A stretch of DNA of 64,000 bases from Spirodela intermedia (GCA_902729315.2 LR746278.1:2325001-2389000); one strand, 5' to 3'; positions 1-16,185 are shown, counted from the stretch's first letter. A program made the numbers and translations. Notes: generated by a model from the sequence alone, not told the origin.

Positions 1-54
1 ACGCTTCACAGTTCTTCCTCATTTATTTTTATTTTTTGAATTGGAAATTCGCAG

Positions 55-3000
55 CTGTTGACTTCTCAACTGGTGAAAATCCATGGCCTATATTTGAGCT
101 GCAGAGGAAGTTTAATGCTCAGGGAAAATCACCACGTCTATCAGCGTCAGTATAATGGTAACTTTTTTTCAGCGGAACATTAGTGAAGATAGATTTTGAC
201 ATATGTACCTTTTTATTTCACAGTGAATTTTATACAGGTTGGCTCACACATTGGGGGGAAAGAAATGCAGAAACCGGAGCTGAGTTTACGGCTAGGGAGT
301 TGCAAAACATTCTGTCTCGAAATGCTTCCGTTGTGCTTTATGTATGCTTTTTAATCTTTCTTGGAAGCTCTTATTGGGTGGTTTTCAATTATTCGTATGA
401 AGTTAAAATATTAATTCTTACAGATGGCTCATGGTGGAACCAATTTTGGGTTTTATAATGGCGCAAACATTGCTCAATCTGATTCTGATTACAAACCTGA
501 TCTCACTTCCTATGATTACGTGAGTACGAAAGAATAATTCAAAAAAGACCTGTAGTTTTAATTCAAATGATTTAGGGATTGTCTATTTTTTTCTATTCAG
601 GATGCACCAATTAAGGAGGACGGCGATGTGGAAAATCTGAAGTTCAGAGGCATGTTCTCCTTGTCCTTAATAGATAATATTTCTGATTTCTAGTTACACT
701 GGTTGACTATGTTAGCGATTTTAAGATTCTACGAGTTGAATACAAAATCTTGATACATTGCTGAAATTGGATGAAGCACAACGCATATGCCAAAGCCTTT
801 GGATATCATGTGCTTATATCTACTTACCCACTAATTATTTTAGAGGTTTGACTGGGATATATATGAGTTGACATGACTCAGTCTTGATTTGGACTGACTT
901 ACCATAGAGTCGGCCTTATTCATACGGTGCGAACTTCGGGTTTTTTGTCTACACATAGAATGATCTACTCGCCAGTCCCATTCAGCTTTGGACTCATGAA
1001 GCCCAAAACCTGCTTGTCATGGACTACCTAATTCCAAACGGGTGTTATTATTAATGAACCATCTCCTAGCATAAAGTCTTGGACACTCGTCGGTTCAGAA
1101 TGTTTGACTTTCTGTCAGTTGTTTGATTTTCGTATACATTTGTCCGTTCTTGAACATTATCATATTTAGAGACTATTAAATATCTTAAGTAAAATCAATG
1201 TTTTCTTATTTTGATGTTCAGTTGTAGATCTAAAATTATACACAGAAATATACTGCACGAAGTTTGACTTGTGTCCATTTGCACGCACCTTTCTATCAAC
1301 ATAACTTGAGAATCGTTGTTTCGTCAATTAAGATTTGGAGTTATCCGTGTCTCTTCAATAGATGTTGATACTTAATAGGTTGCCGGACGAGAATAATATG
1401 TGGACAATCCATCATGAAAGAATGCCGAGACTTTTGGCATAAATAGCAGACTTTGGTCTATTTAGTGAGTGACAGAATGTATTTCCTTTTTCAGCTATTA
1501 GAAGTGTGATAGCGAAGCACAGTAGAGCATTGCTTCCTCCAATGCCTTCCAACAATGAGAGGAGTGGTTATGGAACTGTAAAGGTGAGCAAAGTTGCCTC
1601 TTTATTTGAGGTACTACACGCATTGCATGATCCGGCAGAGGTTGTGGAGAAGCAAAGGCCTGTTGCAATGGAACTTGTGGGACAGGTATATAAAAATAAA
1701 TACCTTTTTTCATCCTTGTTGAGCATGGTCAAGCCATTCTTAATCATAATTAGCTTTCATTTGTGTGATTCAGATGTTTGGCTTTTTACTTTATACGTCA
1801 GAGTATCCTGGAAAACAGAAGGAGATTCTGCTCTCAATTCCAAAGGTTTATCTCCCAATTTAAAACTCTTCGATGCGTAGTTTTCTATGCTGCTGTAGAC
1901 ATTCTCATCGTGCATGTTTTACTGCTGACAGGTGCATGACAGAGCTCAGGTATTTGTTTCATGTGCGGCAGACAAAAATCAAAGAAATCCAACATATGTG
2001 GGTGTAATTGAAAGATGGTCAAATCGAGAACTTCTTATCCCAAATCTTGAATGTCCTTCTGATATCCGTCTGCTTGTTCTGGTACATTCCTAAAGTTTTT
2101 CTGACCCCAATACATTAGTGACTGAGTTTGATTTCTTTACGGGTTGTATCTGCTGTGCCCTGTTGCATTTGAAGTACACTATGTAAAATCAATCAAATCC
2201 GATACACTGCATACAGAATACCTCAACAACCTTTTCGATGGCATTTTCAATGAGAACTAAAGACTAAATTTTTTATTAGTTTCTTTGTTCGTCATTGTGG
2301 CAAGGATAGATCCCAAGTTTCTTTGAGGTTGTACTTGGAAACGTGGAGTGGGAGAGAGATTAATGAGAGTCGTTACCTAATTCCTAGTCAAAGAATGATG
2401 TTTGCATGTCCACACAAATATGGCAGTGTGGACATTAAAGGTGTTTTGTATAGAATCTTTCTCAGTCAAAGTACTTGGCAAGTTTCTCAGTGTTTTGTAA
2501 AGTTTACTCTCAGAATTTACTAATATGACATCAAAAGTTTTTAGAGCTTTCTTTCTGCTCTTTAAGGTGTTTATAATGCCCGAGATCTTTCAGTATTACA
2601 AGATTTATTTTATTTATTCGTACTTATTGCCATATAAAATATTTGTTTAACCATTTACTGTTTATTATTATATTTAACTTGTGTTTTTACCAAGAGTTGA
2701 TTCTAGAATTTTTAGTAATATTCTGTAATTTTTCAGTAGTGGTGTCAAGTTAATATCTTGGAGATAGTAGGCTTCGTCGGGATCAAGGCATCTTATACTC
2801 TATTCGATCCTAATAAAATAGATGTATGGTACTTGAATTTGACAGAATGCTGGGACTAAAATTCTTGAACGATCATTTTGAACATTTTTCACTGCTGAAA
2901 TAAAGATAGCGCTCTGGCATCCCCGACAGCTATTTTTTATTGATTATGTCTGGAGTTTCACTTATCAAGTTAATGATACTGTTTAAAGCTGGAAATAATA

Positions 3001-3185
3001 CAGAGACAATGGAGAACTCTACCTCCATAATTATTTTTTGTAAGCCCGCAAGCTTGGAATGATCAGTGTTTCTATACTTTTACGTGAGCACATGTGAAAT
3101 TAGATTTGAGGCTAAGTGGCTCACTCTTGTAGATCAACTTTATGTAACATATTCCTAGTTTCTTTACTTTTCTTTTCTTTTTTTC

Positions 3186-3216
<31 letters not shown>

Positions 3217-6031
3217 GCTTCTCTGTGAATCTGATACTACGTAAAATCACAGGTGGAGAATATGGGTCGTGTAAACTATGGTCCGTACTTGTACGATAGA
3301 AAGGTAATTAACTCTTACATTAATGGATTTAAATTGCTCCTACCTCGGTCTTCCTCTGGGTAAATTCCAAGTCCACTGGTGAGAATGTTTTCTTGTCAAT
3401 CCAAGCTTCCCTTTTATGAAGAAAAAAATTCATAATTTTATTTGGGATGGGTTGAGAATTTTAGAGACATCGTCATTTTCTTTTGGGATTAATCTATATC
3501 AGCAGACATTTCCGTGACTAGAAGATTACCTGTTGGTTTTAAATTTCGTGAAGATTTGATAATGTCATTTCAAAAACCGAATATTTGATCTTGCCCTCAT
3601 TCTCATCATTTATTTTTCCCTTTTTCTTGAATTCAGACGAATGACTGCCGTCAAGATGAATAGACGGCAGACATATTCAAATGAGACCTGCCTGCTCGCA
3701 GCCTTTACTTTGTTTTAATTTACTGGGTACAAACGCGCATCGTAGAAATCATTGGTTTGTTCACATTCTTTACTGTACAAGGAAATGTATTAACTTTTGC
3801 CTCATTTCAAACGTACTAACGATTTATTGGGGAGAAATATTTCAGATCGCCCAGTAATAGAGGAATCTAGGAAATTTTATACAGGCGATCATAGCCATCT
3901 GAAAAACATGGCGAATCAAGTTATAGTTGACAGATCCATTACAAACTTATTAAATCATCTGAGCTTCGTCCATGCCTTCAACGTTAAGCAATAGGATGAT
4001 CGACAGTGTACGAACTCATATGTATCATCTTTCCCTTGCACCTTCCAGGGTATACTCTCTGACGTCAGACTCGACGGTGATGTGCTTCAGCATTGGAGGA
4101 TGCTTCCTATCTCATTTCGCAACCTGAGCAATCTTCTGCTAGACGATCTCATCACACAAGTTGCTGACTCTAGAGCTGCTGTTACGTCTGGTAAGCTTCA
4201 AGCATCATCTGAATAGCTCCGACTCCGATGAACTTGCCCAGAAAAATCACATTAGTACCCGACCAGTTAGATGCCGTCATATCTGAAAATTCTATTCCGG
4301 TGCTTTCGTCAATTTGTCGATAATTGACATCCCTGTAAACCAAACAATTCTGTTGTTAGATGTTTTCACGGGGGATCTTTGCATGCTGATAGGGTTTCAA
4401 CTTTTTTATTTGAACACCGATTGCCATAAGATGGTGGGCAACTCTTGGATAAATATGGCACAATCATCAGAGGAAAACCAGCCATAGTGTACCAGGCTAT
4501 ATGCCTCAACTGGTTTTCCGCCCTCCCACTGCTGTTTCTGGCTGGCTCCTCATTTCTAGACATTCTTTGATCGGTTGGCATCAACGGATTAGATCTTTGA
4601 GAAATGCTTTGTGATCCACCACTCGATCCCGTATTGATGCGATGAGGTTTCTGATGGTCATAGAGGGTATAATGGTGACGACAATAACCACCTTGAGCAG
4701 TAGCTGGCATTTCAAATCATATTCATGGTACAACCAGCAGTGCTCAGGCAATGGATTTCGACGAAATAAATACTGAATTTAAGTTTTTCCTTGTAAAGTC
4801 TAGCCTGAAATGCTTTTAACAAAATCAGTATTGGTTTTCTGCGATAATTTTCAAGAAAACCCAATCGAACATAATTGAAAAGGGTTATAATTGGCTGTTT
4901 ATTGATCCGAACTGTCTATTGAAGATCGCCACTATTTATCGAGGGTGGGGAGGGGAGAGGGGAACCATGGATGGATGGATGGATACCGAAGTAGGGATTC
5001 CACATGGAGGCAGGGCATACATAATATAACGGTGATTCATTATATCTTGATTTTTTTGAGATCCCCCCTCTATGTTGCATCTCTTAACCACGGTGCATGG
5101 CCCTTGACGGCTTCTAATCGCGGTAATTGACTGGTCTCTGCTGGCAGGGAAGGCTGGACCTGGATTTTACGAAGCTCGCTTGACAATCGATCAAGGGGCC
5201 CGAGTGAAGGACACCTTCATTTCGTTCGATGGATGGAACAAAGGGGTGGTTTTTGTGAACGATTTCAATCTCGGGAGATACTGGCCGGTAGGAATTCTCT
5301 CGCCTGTTTTGCCCATTCAGCGGTTTCGGTCTCTCGGGCCTGCATTCTTACGAAGATTAACGGCCAGCTTATTTGCAGTCAGCAGGGCCGCAGTGCACAC
5401 TCTACGTCCCCGCTCCGCTCCTCCATGCAGGGGTCAACGTTGTGGTATGTTGATCCATCTATTGGCACCTTCATTTCTAGGATAAATGCCTGGCTGAGTC
5501 ATCTCAAGACATCGAGCCGCATCCTTCTCTCTAGGGTCTCCCTAGCTTTGGCTCCCGGAATCAGCTGCAATCCCGTCTTTTCTGATATTGCACATAAGTG
5601 CCCCGAACAATGCTGATTTAAAAGCCCGCCCCTCTAGAAATACCATCCTTCTCTCAGGGTCCCCCCTAGTTTGATACATCATACAATTACCCAGTCTTTT
5701 CTGATAATGCACATAATTGCCCCGAACCACCCTCTAGAAAGAGCATTCTTTCTATCTTTTAGCTAACGGAATCAGTTGCAAGCCCCCGTTTTTTCTGATA
5801 TCGCACCAAAATTTCCCCGAACCATGCTGATTTAAAAGCTCTCTCTAGAAGCAAGCCCTCCCTCTAGAAGCAGCCGACACTCCGTCGGCATGACCACATA
5901 GCGGCGTGCTGACCTGTTTGTTTGGCTCTTGGCAGGTGATACTCGAGCTGGAGGCGCCCCATCCTGAGCTTGTCCTCGAGTTTGTGGACCGCCCCGACTT
6001 TACTTGTGGATCCCAGTCTCGCTTGCCTTGA
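55..6031 (+). CDS. BGAL17: Beta-galactosidase, GH35, BGAL17 type (5' partial)
   Basis: Hydrolyses terminal beta-galactosyl residues, probably in the secretory pathway or cell wall. Twelve exons are visible: 55-145, 224-341, 424-519, 601-649, 1495-1685, 1774-1845, 1932-2081, 3253-3303, 4049-4190, 5148-5287, 5379-5444, 5936-6031; they join in one frame into 419 codons ending at TGA 6029-6031. The start lies outside the window. The second exon junction creates AEFYTGWLTHWGE, which holds the GH35 nucleophile Glu (by family analogy). MAHGGTNFGFYNGAN, SYDYDAPI, MGRVNYGPY and GPQCTLYVPAPLL follow in the order typical of plant BGAL17. There is no C-terminal lectin domain, also as in BGAL17. Intron 650-1494 has a GC donor. 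The proton-donor Glu is upstream of the window. Identification is from remembered family sequence; high confidence for the family. Confidence 0.92.
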
Positions 6032-7321
6032 GATCCGGTGAGATATGCCGTGGTCAAGTGCAACTCCCTCTGCTAGTTCTAGGCCCATAGATTTGCACTG
6101 GATTTATTTGATCCACGTGCGGAAGAATGGAACTCGTGCAAATAGAAACATGGAGCCTTTTTCCCAGCTCACTTCCCAATGTCTGTGGGTAGGGCGAGTC
6201 CGAAGCACACACTGGGTGCTCTGATTCCTGTTTCCTGGATTTTGCTCTCAAAGTCAGCACTTTTAAGAAAAAATGTCATGCGTAGCGTCCATCCAAGATC
6301 AGTTGGGCTTTGATGAATTCTGGCCTAGGAGCCGAGAACTTGCTGATAACCCACGTGGCATCTCTCTCTCTCTCTCGCCGCATGTAAATGTATGCGCCCA
6401 TCACATCATGAAGAGAGATGCATCATCCATCACAAGATATTCAATCGCAAATGTTGGCGTTAGGTAGAGCAATGGAGCGACTTGGCATCAGAAAAAATTA
6501 AGATTCGAGGGTTGACCTTCTAGAGATCGCTAGCAAATTCACCAGCAGTCCACAATCCGATAAGCTTAAGAGTCCCTGAGAATGGAGTAAGAACAAGGAA
6601 AAAGGGAAAAAATCCCGTTTAAATCTACAAAAGAAATTTATAGTGACGCAAAAAAAAAAGCAACCAAAAGATAACTGATGAAAAAATATATCGAAATTAT
6701 GCAAAAAAAAAAACGCAAACTATTCGAATGAAGCCTCCGGATTAACTTTGTAAAAAAAGTAGCCTACTGCTACTAGAAACCTTGCACCAATTCAGATGTT
6801 GCTCCTCCTTGAGTTTCTTCTCTCTATTTACTTTTATCAGTGCGTTTAAAGACGTACATGTCAATAGGAGTTGACCTGTGGGTGTATTTCTTCTATAGAA
6901 GATTTTTCTTTCAATTTTTTAAATATTTTCTCTCCCCTACTTATCAGGCCAGATGAAGCTGCAGAGACAATTGACTTTAGTTTACTCAAGAAAGTAAACT
7001 AAAAAATAAAATGAGCCCAAGGATGGGCCCTAGGGGCACAAGACAACGTTTAATCCATGTTAAACCACACGTGCTCCCGTCTGAAAATATTTAATATTTA
7101 TTTTATTTAATTTAAAAACCTATGAAACAAAGCTAGGGCAGAAAACTTGCGTGGCATTCGGAGATTTCCTTGCTTCAGGCTTTCAGAGGATAGCAGCGTC
7201 AGGTGATTTTTTCACGGAGCCAAATTCCAGGGGATTGGGGAAATTTAGAGCATTCTCACGTTCATGGTCTCTTGCCTTAAACGAATCTTACCCAGAATAT
7301 TATTATACCAAATATCTTCTA
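6032..7321. other. Intergenic / 3' UTR region between convergent genes
   Basis: This stretch lies between the convergent 3' ends of the beta-galactosidase and the ceramidase-like gene. It must hold both 3' UTRs. It turns AT-rich after about 6,480, with several poly-A and poly-T runs and a short (CT)n run near 6,361. Short open frames here show no family resemblance. No gene is supported. Confidence 0.6.
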
Positions 7322-10055
7322 TCATATCTTCCATGAACCATCAGAGAAGCTTAAAAAGATTTGCAAAAGCATCGAGCCATATAACCAGGCAGTATTTACG
7401 AGCGGTTTTTCAGAATATTGTGGAAAAATATCAGCATACCTGGGAATTTTAATATTTCTGAACCAAAGCATCAGAGATAGCAAAATAGGGACCAACGCTA
7501 GATTTATGTGAGCCAATGAATGCCCGCTGATGATATAACTAGTTGACCAATAGACTTTCATATCAGCTGATGCCACAAATTTTGCCACAAGATAAAGCCC
7601 TAATGTAAAAAACAGGTATCAAAGATTAGGCACGCGCATATTAGACATTCAGAATGAGATTGATGGAAGAACAGCGGCTAATGAAAATAAAGAGCGACAG
7701 ACACAAGAAGCAGAGTAGTGGGAGAGAAGTTGGAGATGGGGAAAATAAATTAAAAGACAAAAAACCTTGGGTATAAAAGCTTAGGGCAATTACTTCACTT
7801 TTCATATAAGTTTCCCAGATACTTTGAGACAAAAATATGAACGTTCCATAACCTCTAGCTAACGCACAAACAATGATGTATGGTAAAACATTGGAAGTGC
7901 AATGAAACAAGTTTAACTTTCTCCAATAATCATATCTCCTTAATGGAAGAAAGAAAAAAATGGCAAAAATAATAAAGTTTTTGAAGGTTAGACCTGCGGC
8001 CCAAAACCAGTATCTTGAATGTGAATACTTGGCCGGAAACACGAAAGCTAGTGCTGGGATTGATATACTTGGGATGAAGGTGAGTGTCATGCGTAACCGG
8101 AGATCATCAAATGTCCTGGAACACATGGACATAAGCTCCATAAAAAGATAAATATACGAAGTTAAACGATCAAGCTTTCAGTTTTAGCAGCGTGGGTAAC
8201 TTGAACAACCTGGTGAAACCAAACTCTTACCTTTCATAAGCAATGCTGCCGAGGACAAGCGACATAAGGGAAAATAAACAAGTCAATCCAAGCCGTTCAT
8301 CTACTCTCTCTACAACTAAGGTAGAAAAGAGTGAAACTATTGAAATCATCATCTGCATCACATAACTCTAGTTAAAAAATAACGTATTGTTGCATGATAT
8401 TTGACAGAAAAAAAGGAACGGCTCTACGGCCATGACATTTGACAGACCCGAAAGAACTCAAGAACAGAATGGCAATGAATGTAGTTTATAATTTGCATGA
8501 TAACAAATTAAAACAAAAATCAGCCTCAACTACCAAACCCCCTATTAGCAACTCAGTTTAAAATGTGACAGCTGTCAAGGGAGCAAAGAAGTAACTGACA
8601 CAGACATCAGACAAGGTGTGTCAGGCATACCTTCATATCAGCAGGACAATAATTCTAACGAGAGAAGAGAAAGATTGCGTGGGCGTTCTAATCTTTCAGA
8701 GCCAATTATGCATTTATTTCACTAGTCACTTGAAAGCTTTTCTGATATTCCAAGAGGTTGTTAACCTGACACAAATATATATTTATATTTTTGCAACGTA
8801 CTTTTTACACGTCTAGGACAAGGAATAGAAAGTTAAAATGCCACGATTTTCTCAGGATATTCTCACAATGTGAGCAGTTAAACTAGGGATAAGGCCACCA
8901 GATACCTATGCTCCATTGGCAGAAAAAATCCGAAAATAGCGGACACAAAACGCTACTGATGAACCATGGTCTTGATTCACATGCATTTCTTACGGAACCA
9001 TGTCGTGCAGCTTCCCTTTGAGAGAGCAGAGTGCCAAACAATCTAAAACATGTCAACCGATGCCAGGACATAGACGCCACCGGATTCAGGTGGCTCCAAA
9101 CGGAGTCCAGCTTCCAAAGTTTTTATACGTATCAATCAACTCTTGTTTTACGTCCGTAGCGTGGCCTCATCTATGGTAAGAAGACGCCTTACTACGTTGA
9201 GTAAGACAGTAGTGATCATTGCATAACCGCGTTCTGTCAATCAAGGATCAGACTTGGGATTCCGATTCGACGATGTCGAGTCAGAGAGTGCACTAGTCTG
9301 TTTGGTGCGAGTTATGCTAATAAAAAAATAGAAAATAATTGGAGATTGCTGAGATTTGGTCTGCATGATACAAATGATGAAACCAACGCAAGAATAACGT
9401 ATCTAAAAGCAAGTCAAACGTACAACAGAGTTCCATCAGAAACAGAAGAGATACAACGGCAAGAATATTCACCGGGAATACTTCCCATGTGACGCGAGAA
9501 TCATCAGGCTTGAGGTGATAATAAGAAGATCCGAATGCCAACCCCACGACTCCAGCATAGAAGAATGCCCAGCCCCAAGTCTCCCCCTTAACGCTGACCA
9601 TAGCAAGGAGTCCTGTCCGTCAAAAAGGAATAAAAGAACAAAACAACGGAACACAGAAGACGCAGAACTCGACGGGGCAAACCTGATGCCGAAGCAACTT
9701 CCGTGAAGGCATAAAATAAAGCCAACGACTCCGACCATAAGCAGAGGGAAACTCGTGAGCACGTTCAGCGTGTTGGGAACCCCTGCATGAGGAAAGCATG
9801 AGAGGACGGCGCAAAAGACACAGGAAGCCTCAATTACCGAGATGGAAAGACGAAGATTGCAACAAACAGAAGATATCCAAGATACCAACCGAGGAAGTTC
9901 CGCATGTCAGCATACTGGTGGTGGCTGCGGGAGTGGGGGATCTTCGGCGTCGCCACCATGAAGAAGAGGCACAGAAGGGCCGCCCCTCCCCATACGCGCC
10001 ACCTATTCTCCCGCCTCCACACGTACTCCTCCCAGATCCCCAGCCACAGCATCAT
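7322..10055 (-). CDS. Ceramidase-superfamily multi-pass membrane protein
   Basis: Six exons on the minus strand: 10055-9890, 9782-9683, 9593-9473, 8352-8231, 8115-7994, 7599-7322 (302 aa). The frame holds across all junctions, which use GT-AG. Motifs in order: TPKIPHS and YADMRNFLG after a first hydrophobic segment, VPNTLNVLTSFPLL, GSSYYHLKPDD, VVERVDER, TFDDLR, RYWFWAAG and ISGHSLAH. This is the plant protein family usually annotated as alkaline phytoceramidase-like. GSSYYH (SxxxH) and HSLAH (HxxxH) fit the metal-binding signature of the CREST hydrolase superfamily, so a membrane-embedded lipid amidase is a reasonable guess, but substrate is unknown. A donor-like GTATGC at 7439-7434 could splice the last exon at IKIPR to an unseen terminal exon, so the 3' end is uncertain. 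The start is the second-to-last of two adjacent ATGs or the first; I chose the first. Confidence 0.82.
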
Positions 10056-11552
10056 CCTCCCTGTACCTCTCCTCCGCCGAGATCCCTGCTCTCCCTTCTC
10101 CGGAGAGAGAATCTCTTCTACATCAACAACAGCATGATGGCGCCGATCGAAACGGAAGACGTCGAGAAAACAAGAAAGAAAAATGCATATATATAGTCCG
10201 TTGCGCGGCAGTGCTCACTGCGATGCAGCCCTTCTCTTCGAGCTAACATATAATAAGCCATCTATTTCCTGTTATTTATAAATACATCCACATTAGCGTA
10301 AATTTGAAAGGATGTCGCGAGCAACGCTGTAGAAATGGGGCCGCCACTCCCCATTGCGCGGTCGTGAGTCGCGGTCCAAGCGTCTCTCTCTCTCTCTCTC
10401 TCTCTCGCTATCTCTCTCTCTGCCTATACATCCTACCCTCTCTCTCTCCGCAGGTGCAACGTAGGCATCAGAAAGAGAGAGGGGGAGACTGAGAGCCAGG
10501 TCAGCACAAGTGCCAACGCGGCGCACCAGCTGGACCGCTGCATCAACGGTTCCAGCCAAATGAGATGCACGGAGGAATGATATTATTCATGGTATATTTT
10601 TATATGTTTTAATATTTTTTGATAAAGTCGTAAAAATCCTCTTCTCCATGCTTGCCGGAGTCATCAGGGGTTGTTCTAATTGGGCTTGCAGAAAAAAAGC
10701 CCATTTACGGCCCAACAATGTGGAAACCTCCCTTATCCTCTTTTTTGGGCCTAAATGCGAATCTCCCCTGTTCTTCAATATTATTCCGGATATAGAAAAA
10801 TATGATTCTTCCGAAATAATTAGTATAGCAAGCAATAAACATGATTATATCTCATTATATACCCAATAATTTAAAAATAGTATAAGCTACTGAACCAAAC
10901 TCTGATGACAACACCTGATTGGCGTACGATTACCCTCCCTCTCCCTGTCTCTGTCTGTCTGTCTGCCTTTCTCTGTCTCTTGAAACGTGGCGCTTGTCCA
11001 GATGGGAGGCAGGATTTAGACTGTCAATCTTCAGACAAGGGAAGGCTTCTGTCTTCATGTTGAAATGAGGAGCGGTCGTCTCTGAGATCCCCGGGCGATA
11101 CGATCCTGCAGCCAAATCTTGTTGGAAGGCGAAATCCCGCATCGCGACGAACCCGGCGCGTATCTCCCCGAGATCTGTCATCTTCACGGTTCATCGGACT
11201 CCGTTAATGCAACGGGAGAGCGCCTTCTTCGCGAGTTCCCCACGCTCACGGGAAGGTCGCCACCGAATCAAAGGTCCCTAGATTTGATGGCTACGGAAGA
11301 ACGAGGAGATAAAGAAAATCGGATAGCTATGGGGAGGGAGCTTTCCGTAAGTCAAACCGAATCTCTCAGAGGATAACTACTGCTGATAGATCTACTCACT
11401 GGGAAGACACGGAGTAAGAAGAAGGCCTTCGATTTATGGAGATTACATACACAACTATGCACAACCTACGCATAGTTCAGGAAGAATAATCAGCAATCCT
11501 AAAGCTTATTCTCCTTGCTTCGAAGGGCTTCTGTGTGGGAATGGAGGCCTCA
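10056..11552. other. Intergenic region with CT-rich microsatellite
   Basis: This spacer lies between the 5' end of the ceramidase-like gene and the 3' end of CKX. It holds a (CT)n tract at about 10,383-10,421 and more CT-rich sequence near 10,940-10,980. Part of it is the promoter and 5' UTR of the minus-strand ceramidase-like gene. A plus-strand frame at 11,119-11,376 has no recognisable family. No further gene is supported. Confidence 0.55.
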
Positions 11553-13736
<2,184 letters not shown>

Positions 13737-14662
13737 GGTGCAATGGGGGACGAATCCTGCCTCTCTGTCTCTCTCTCTCTTCCACGAGTATTTTGTGTTT
13801 GGTTCCACTTCATCGTGCGTTAGATTACGTCTTTGACAGCAAATTGGGGCAGGTTTGCGTTGCACCGGGGGATTACGTCTGTCGACGTCGACGGTTCTCG
13901 GTTGAGGTATAGCTGCGATCTCCGCTTCCTTTAAGATGGCTAGCTGCCCCGGCGATAAGAGGCCGCGGGTGGGGCCTGCAGGGGCCGTCCTTGGTCAAAG
14001 ACTGGCCATGAAAGCATTCATTGTGGTAGTAACGAGAAGAACCAACGACCCAGTGGAGAACAGTAAATACGGAGGCTATAGTGTAAAATATAATCATCGG
14101 AAAGAATATATACCCTATTAAATATCCCGACCATCTATCTTAAAACAAATAGAACGTAAGTAGAATATGCTTCCATGGCATGAAAGTCTATCCCTAGGTT
14201 CTACAGACCCTATTCATAAGAGATATCATAAATAGATCCCGGTCATAAAAAGGGATCGAGGAAATTAAATCGAAGCTGGGTAAATATAAGTTGAAAAAAA
14301 TACAAACAAAACAAATGAGAAAATCAACAACACAGGCCGTCACTTGGATATCTAGCAATCAGAAGGGTCACTCTTTTACTTGTGTTTAAATGAGATAATC
14401 TCGAATTTAGCAAGGTTGGAACATGGCAACAAAGTTATAATCGCTAGAGGTCAATGAATTGGATCAGAAGCCATTGTTTTTTTATGATATTGGATGGTTT
14501 TGGAAGATCTGTCCGATGATTGCGCAGGGAATCCCTGCTAATCTTTGTTCAAGGATTTATGGTTGATGAACCCCTTTGTCCACAACTTCTGGAGAAACTC
14601 AGAAGGGGTGTACGGAGATGGGGCTCAGCGCCCATGATAGCCCATATGCAGCTGACGTTGTT

Positions 14663-14681
14663 GGGGGGGGGGGGGGGGGGG
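14663..14681. repeat. Poly-G run, 19 bases
   Basis: Nineteen consecutive G. It could fold as a G-quadruplex, and its exact length may be a sequencing artefact. Confidence 0.85.
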
Positions 14682-16117
14682 AAGGGAGACGGGAGAGAAG
14701 GGAGCTCTGTCATCTTCTGCTAACTTCAGCTGCCCCTTCATAGAAATTGAGCACTTCCTCTTCATCTCTGTTACGTTTGGTGTATTCCACGTGGAGTACG
14801 TGTCTTCCACGGCTGAGTTTCCTCGACCTTCCGCCGGCCAGCATTCAACGATTGCGGAGAGGATCCGGGCGAGATTCTTGACAGATGCTTCTGTCGACGA
14901 GACCAATAGGATCAAGCCTTGGAAAATCGGTTTTCCATCGGGTTTGGCCGGCGACTATTGAGGAGCTACAGTCCAAAATTTGAGGATCCACTCGAGCTCC
15001 TCGTCTCCATTTTCCTCTTCCTTCTTTTGGAGTAGTCTGACGATTCCCATAATAGATCCCTGTGTAGCTGTCCCGAATGTAGTCTAAATGCCGATCTCGT
15101 CGTCAGATTCTCTCTCTCTCTCTCTACTGCGGATAAGGATAGCAGACATCAAAACGCAAGAAAGTAAAAATCTCGGAGAATATCGTCTTTCATATTAAGT
15201 AAAAACAGAGGATGGTATGAATTAAGTCCAATAATCTCTTGGTATGTGTGAGCCCCACATAGCGCTCTGCATGAGCTCTTCAATTATACATCTACGGTGA
15301 CTTCCCCACGCAACAGTTCCAGAATGGGAGCCCATGATCTCTTACCTTTCTTCTCTGCCCGGTGCAACGCCGGCACCGGTGTGTGGAGGCGCCTGGTCCA
15401 GTCAGGAGCCGGTGGCACGACCGGGCTCGGAGATGTCGCCCGATCGCCGTACAGTGGGCCTCGCCGGGGCCTCCGACGAGGGGCAGATAGATCTCTGCAC
15501 AAGGAAAATTTTGATAAGCGACATCTCAGCTTAACTTTCGCTCAATGAACGGCGAGGCCGATATAGAATTCGAATAAGCTGGCTTTTCCCGTCGGAGTTG
15601 CCACTAGGTTTGCCTCCGGGAGCTTGTGATGGTAGAAGATGGGTTGGGAGGGGGAGGAGGGCACGGTAAATCTTTGACTTTTTAACCAGAAGGTGATGGA
15701 GAAAAGTCAAGGGTGAAGACCTGGCAGGGCCATCTCCTGGAAGGATCGCAGAGTGACGGACACGATGGACCAAGATTCTTGATATCTTAGAAGGGCTGGG
15801 AGGGGGGATGCGGGAAAGAGAGAGAGAGGAGGATCTGAGTAGAGATCGCTTCGTAGATGGGTCCAGTCTCTCATCCTTCAGAGAGATACAGAGGGAGAAG
15901 GGAGAGAGAGAGAGGGAGATGAGGGAGAAAGAGAGAGAAGTTGCGTGGGGGACCTCCGGGGCATCGGAGCTCGCAGATGAATCGGGACCCAAACATGTGT
16001 CTCTCCGAGAGAGCGAGAACGCGCCTCGTGTTTTAGGGAATCCCCACATCATCATTTATTGGTATCTCCTGCCCATACCGGTACGTACATGAAATAAAGT
16101 CCCTTCCCCTTCCCAAC

Positions 16118-16161
<44 letters not shown>

Positions 16162-16185
16162 CTCCTTTCTCTCTCTCTCTCTCTC
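16118..16185. repeat. Compound (CT)n-(TA)n-(CT)n microsatellite
   Basis: A (TC)n tract runs into about ten TA units and back into CT repeats. The same compound type recurs at 31,641-31,720 and 34,412-34,511. Confidence 0.9.

Noticed and set aside
7641-8141. 166-codon minus frame as a single exon
   Set aside because: Only 8,115-7,994 is exon 5 of the ceramidase-like gene; the rest is intron translated by chance.
15531-16055. 174-codon minus frame in the 13.7-17.4 kb spacer
   Set aside because: Much of it is Ser/Leu from CT/GA tracts, with no family motif; low-complexity frame.
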